Origin: Pyramidobacter sp.
GTDB taxonomy: Bacteria; Synergistota; Synergistia; Synergistales; Dethiosulfovibrionaceae
DNA length: 5,569 bases
Direction of reading: 5' to 3'
NCBI GenBank assembly: GCA_017940445.1
Contig: JAGAYQ010000449.1
Coordinates: forward strand, 1 to 5,569
In this document: positions 4,880 through 5,569 of the stretch, one piece after another
Position numbering within the stretch: the first letter of the stretch is position 1
How the letters are laid out: each line of letters begins with the position of its first letter
The notes under the pieces: model-generated
Databases searched by the model: none
Told to the model about the DNA's origin: nothing
The model's input: the letters and a program-made list of their open reading frames with translations, nothing else
Position numbers and translations under genes: made by a program

Positions 4880-5569
4880 ATGATCAAAGAAGCGATCGTC
4901 AAGATCGTGAACAAGGGCGATCTTACGTACAGCGAAGCGTACGCGGTGATGAACGAGATCATGAGCGGCGAGACGAGCGCGACGCAGAACGCGGCGTTTT
5001 TGTCGGCGCTGTCGACCAAGAGCGCCCGGGCCGAGACGACTGACGAGATCGCCGGCTGCGCGGCGGCGATGCGCGCTCATGCCACGAAGGTGGAAACGAA
5101 CATGGACCTGTTCGAGATCGTCGGCACGGGCGGAGACGGCGCGCACAGCTTCAACATCTCTACATCATCGGCGCTGGTCGCTGCGGCCGGCGGCATGAAG
5201 GTGGCCAAGCACGGCAACCGTGCGGCTTCGTCGCAGTGCGGCACGGCTGACTGTCTCGAAGCGCTGGGCGTGAACATCAGCCAGAGTCCGAAGCGCTGCG
5301 TGGAGCTGCTGAACGAAGTGGGCATGTGCTTCTTCTTCGCTCAGAAGTACCACACCTCGATGAAGTACGTTGGCGCGATCCGCCGCGAGCTCGGCTTCCG
5401 CACCGTGTTCAACATCCTCGGTCCGCTCACCAATCCCGGCTCGCCGACGATGCAGCTGCTGGGCGTGTACGCCGGCTATCTGGCCGAGCCGCTGGCGCGC
5501 GTGCTCGTCTCGCTGGGGGTGAGGCGCGGCATGGTCGTCTACGGCACGGACAAGCTGGACGAGATCTCG
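4880..5569 (+). CDS. trpD: Anthranilate phosphoribosyltransferase, 3'-truncated by window edge
   Basis: A cytoplasmic enzyme that transfers the phosphoribosyl group of PRPP to anthranilate, the second committed step of tryptophan synthesis. The 230 residues seen are about two thirds of the usual 335-345. The helical N-terminal domain covers roughly 1-70 and contains [17 protein letters not shown] (28-44). The catalytic part has the PRPP loop GTGGD (82-86), FNIST (91-95), KHGNR (110-114), the [10 protein letters not shown] segment (121-130), the anthranilate-binding Arg region near 168, and [10 protein letters not shown] (177-186). The metal-binding Asp-Glu pair is at 227-228, next to the edge. 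All key motifs seen are intact. It is not fused to TrpG, since the protein starts directly with the TrpD N-terminal helix. It is the first gene after the Trp T-box, so trpE and trpG do not precede it here. Further trp genes probably follow to the right (inference). An alternative start is one codon earlier at 4877. Confidence 0.96.
   Translation, partial: MIKEAIVKIVNKGDLTYSEAYAVMNEIMSGETSATQNAAFLSALSTKSARAETTDEIAGCAAAMRAHATKVETNMDLFEIVGTGGDGAHSFNISTSSALVAAAGGMKVAKHGNRAASSQCGTADCLEALGVNISQSPKRCVELLNEVGMCFFFAQKYHTSMKYVGAIRRELGFRTVFNILGPLTNPGSPTMQLLGVYAGYLAEPLARVLVSLGVRRGMVVYGTDKLDEIS

Noticed and set aside
4650..4880. A short plus-strand open frame within the T-box leader, considered as a leader peptide
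   Set aside because: It spans the T-box motif and both terminator hairpins, lacks a proper RBS, and has no run of Trp codons. The RNA structure explains the region better.

Overview
The window suggests an anaerobic bacterium of moderately high GC, but the lineage cannot be fixed from the sequence alone. Two clues point in different directions. A complete tryptophan T-box leader and a TrpD that looks clostridial from memory suggest Firmicutes. The solute-binding protein, however, has a plain Sec signal peptide with no lipobox cysteine, which fits a cell with a periplasm and outer membrane. Together they suggest Negativicutes or Synergistota, or a diderm that acquired the trp locus by transfer (inference).

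Layout. On the minus strand (1-2740) lies a binding-protein-dependent ABC importer of the iron(III)/AfuA-FbpB superfamily. It has a strong sigma70-type promoter (2712-2740), the secreted binding protein (1457-2635), an intercistronic hairpin with a U-run (1326-1374), then a long two-domain permease (1303 to beyond base 1). The ATPase is expected to the left. On the plus strand a second strong promoter (2774-2802) drives a single tRNA-Asn(GUU) gene (2827-2902) with its own terminator (2911-2938). Close behind is an 11-helix-type sodium-coupled amino-acid symporter of the NSS (LeuT) family (2998-4350), closed by a very strong terminator (4376-4427).

The right part is a tryptophan-biosynthesis control region. 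It holds a consensus promoter (4466-4494), a T-box riboswitch with a UGG (Trp) specifier and a UGGC acceptor-binding bulge (about 4501-4803), and a second, perfect 20-bp hairpin (4801-4858). Then comes trpD (4880 to beyond the right edge), encoding anthranilate phosphoribosyltransferase. Uncharged tRNA-Trp should bind the leader and stabilise the antiterminator, switching trpD on when tryptophan is scarce. The extra hairpin between the T-box terminator and the ribosome-binding site is not part of a standard T-box and is the least explained element here.

No mobile element, CRISPR array or rRNA was seen. The long open frames opposite the binding-protein and symporter genes look like high-GC antisense shadows.
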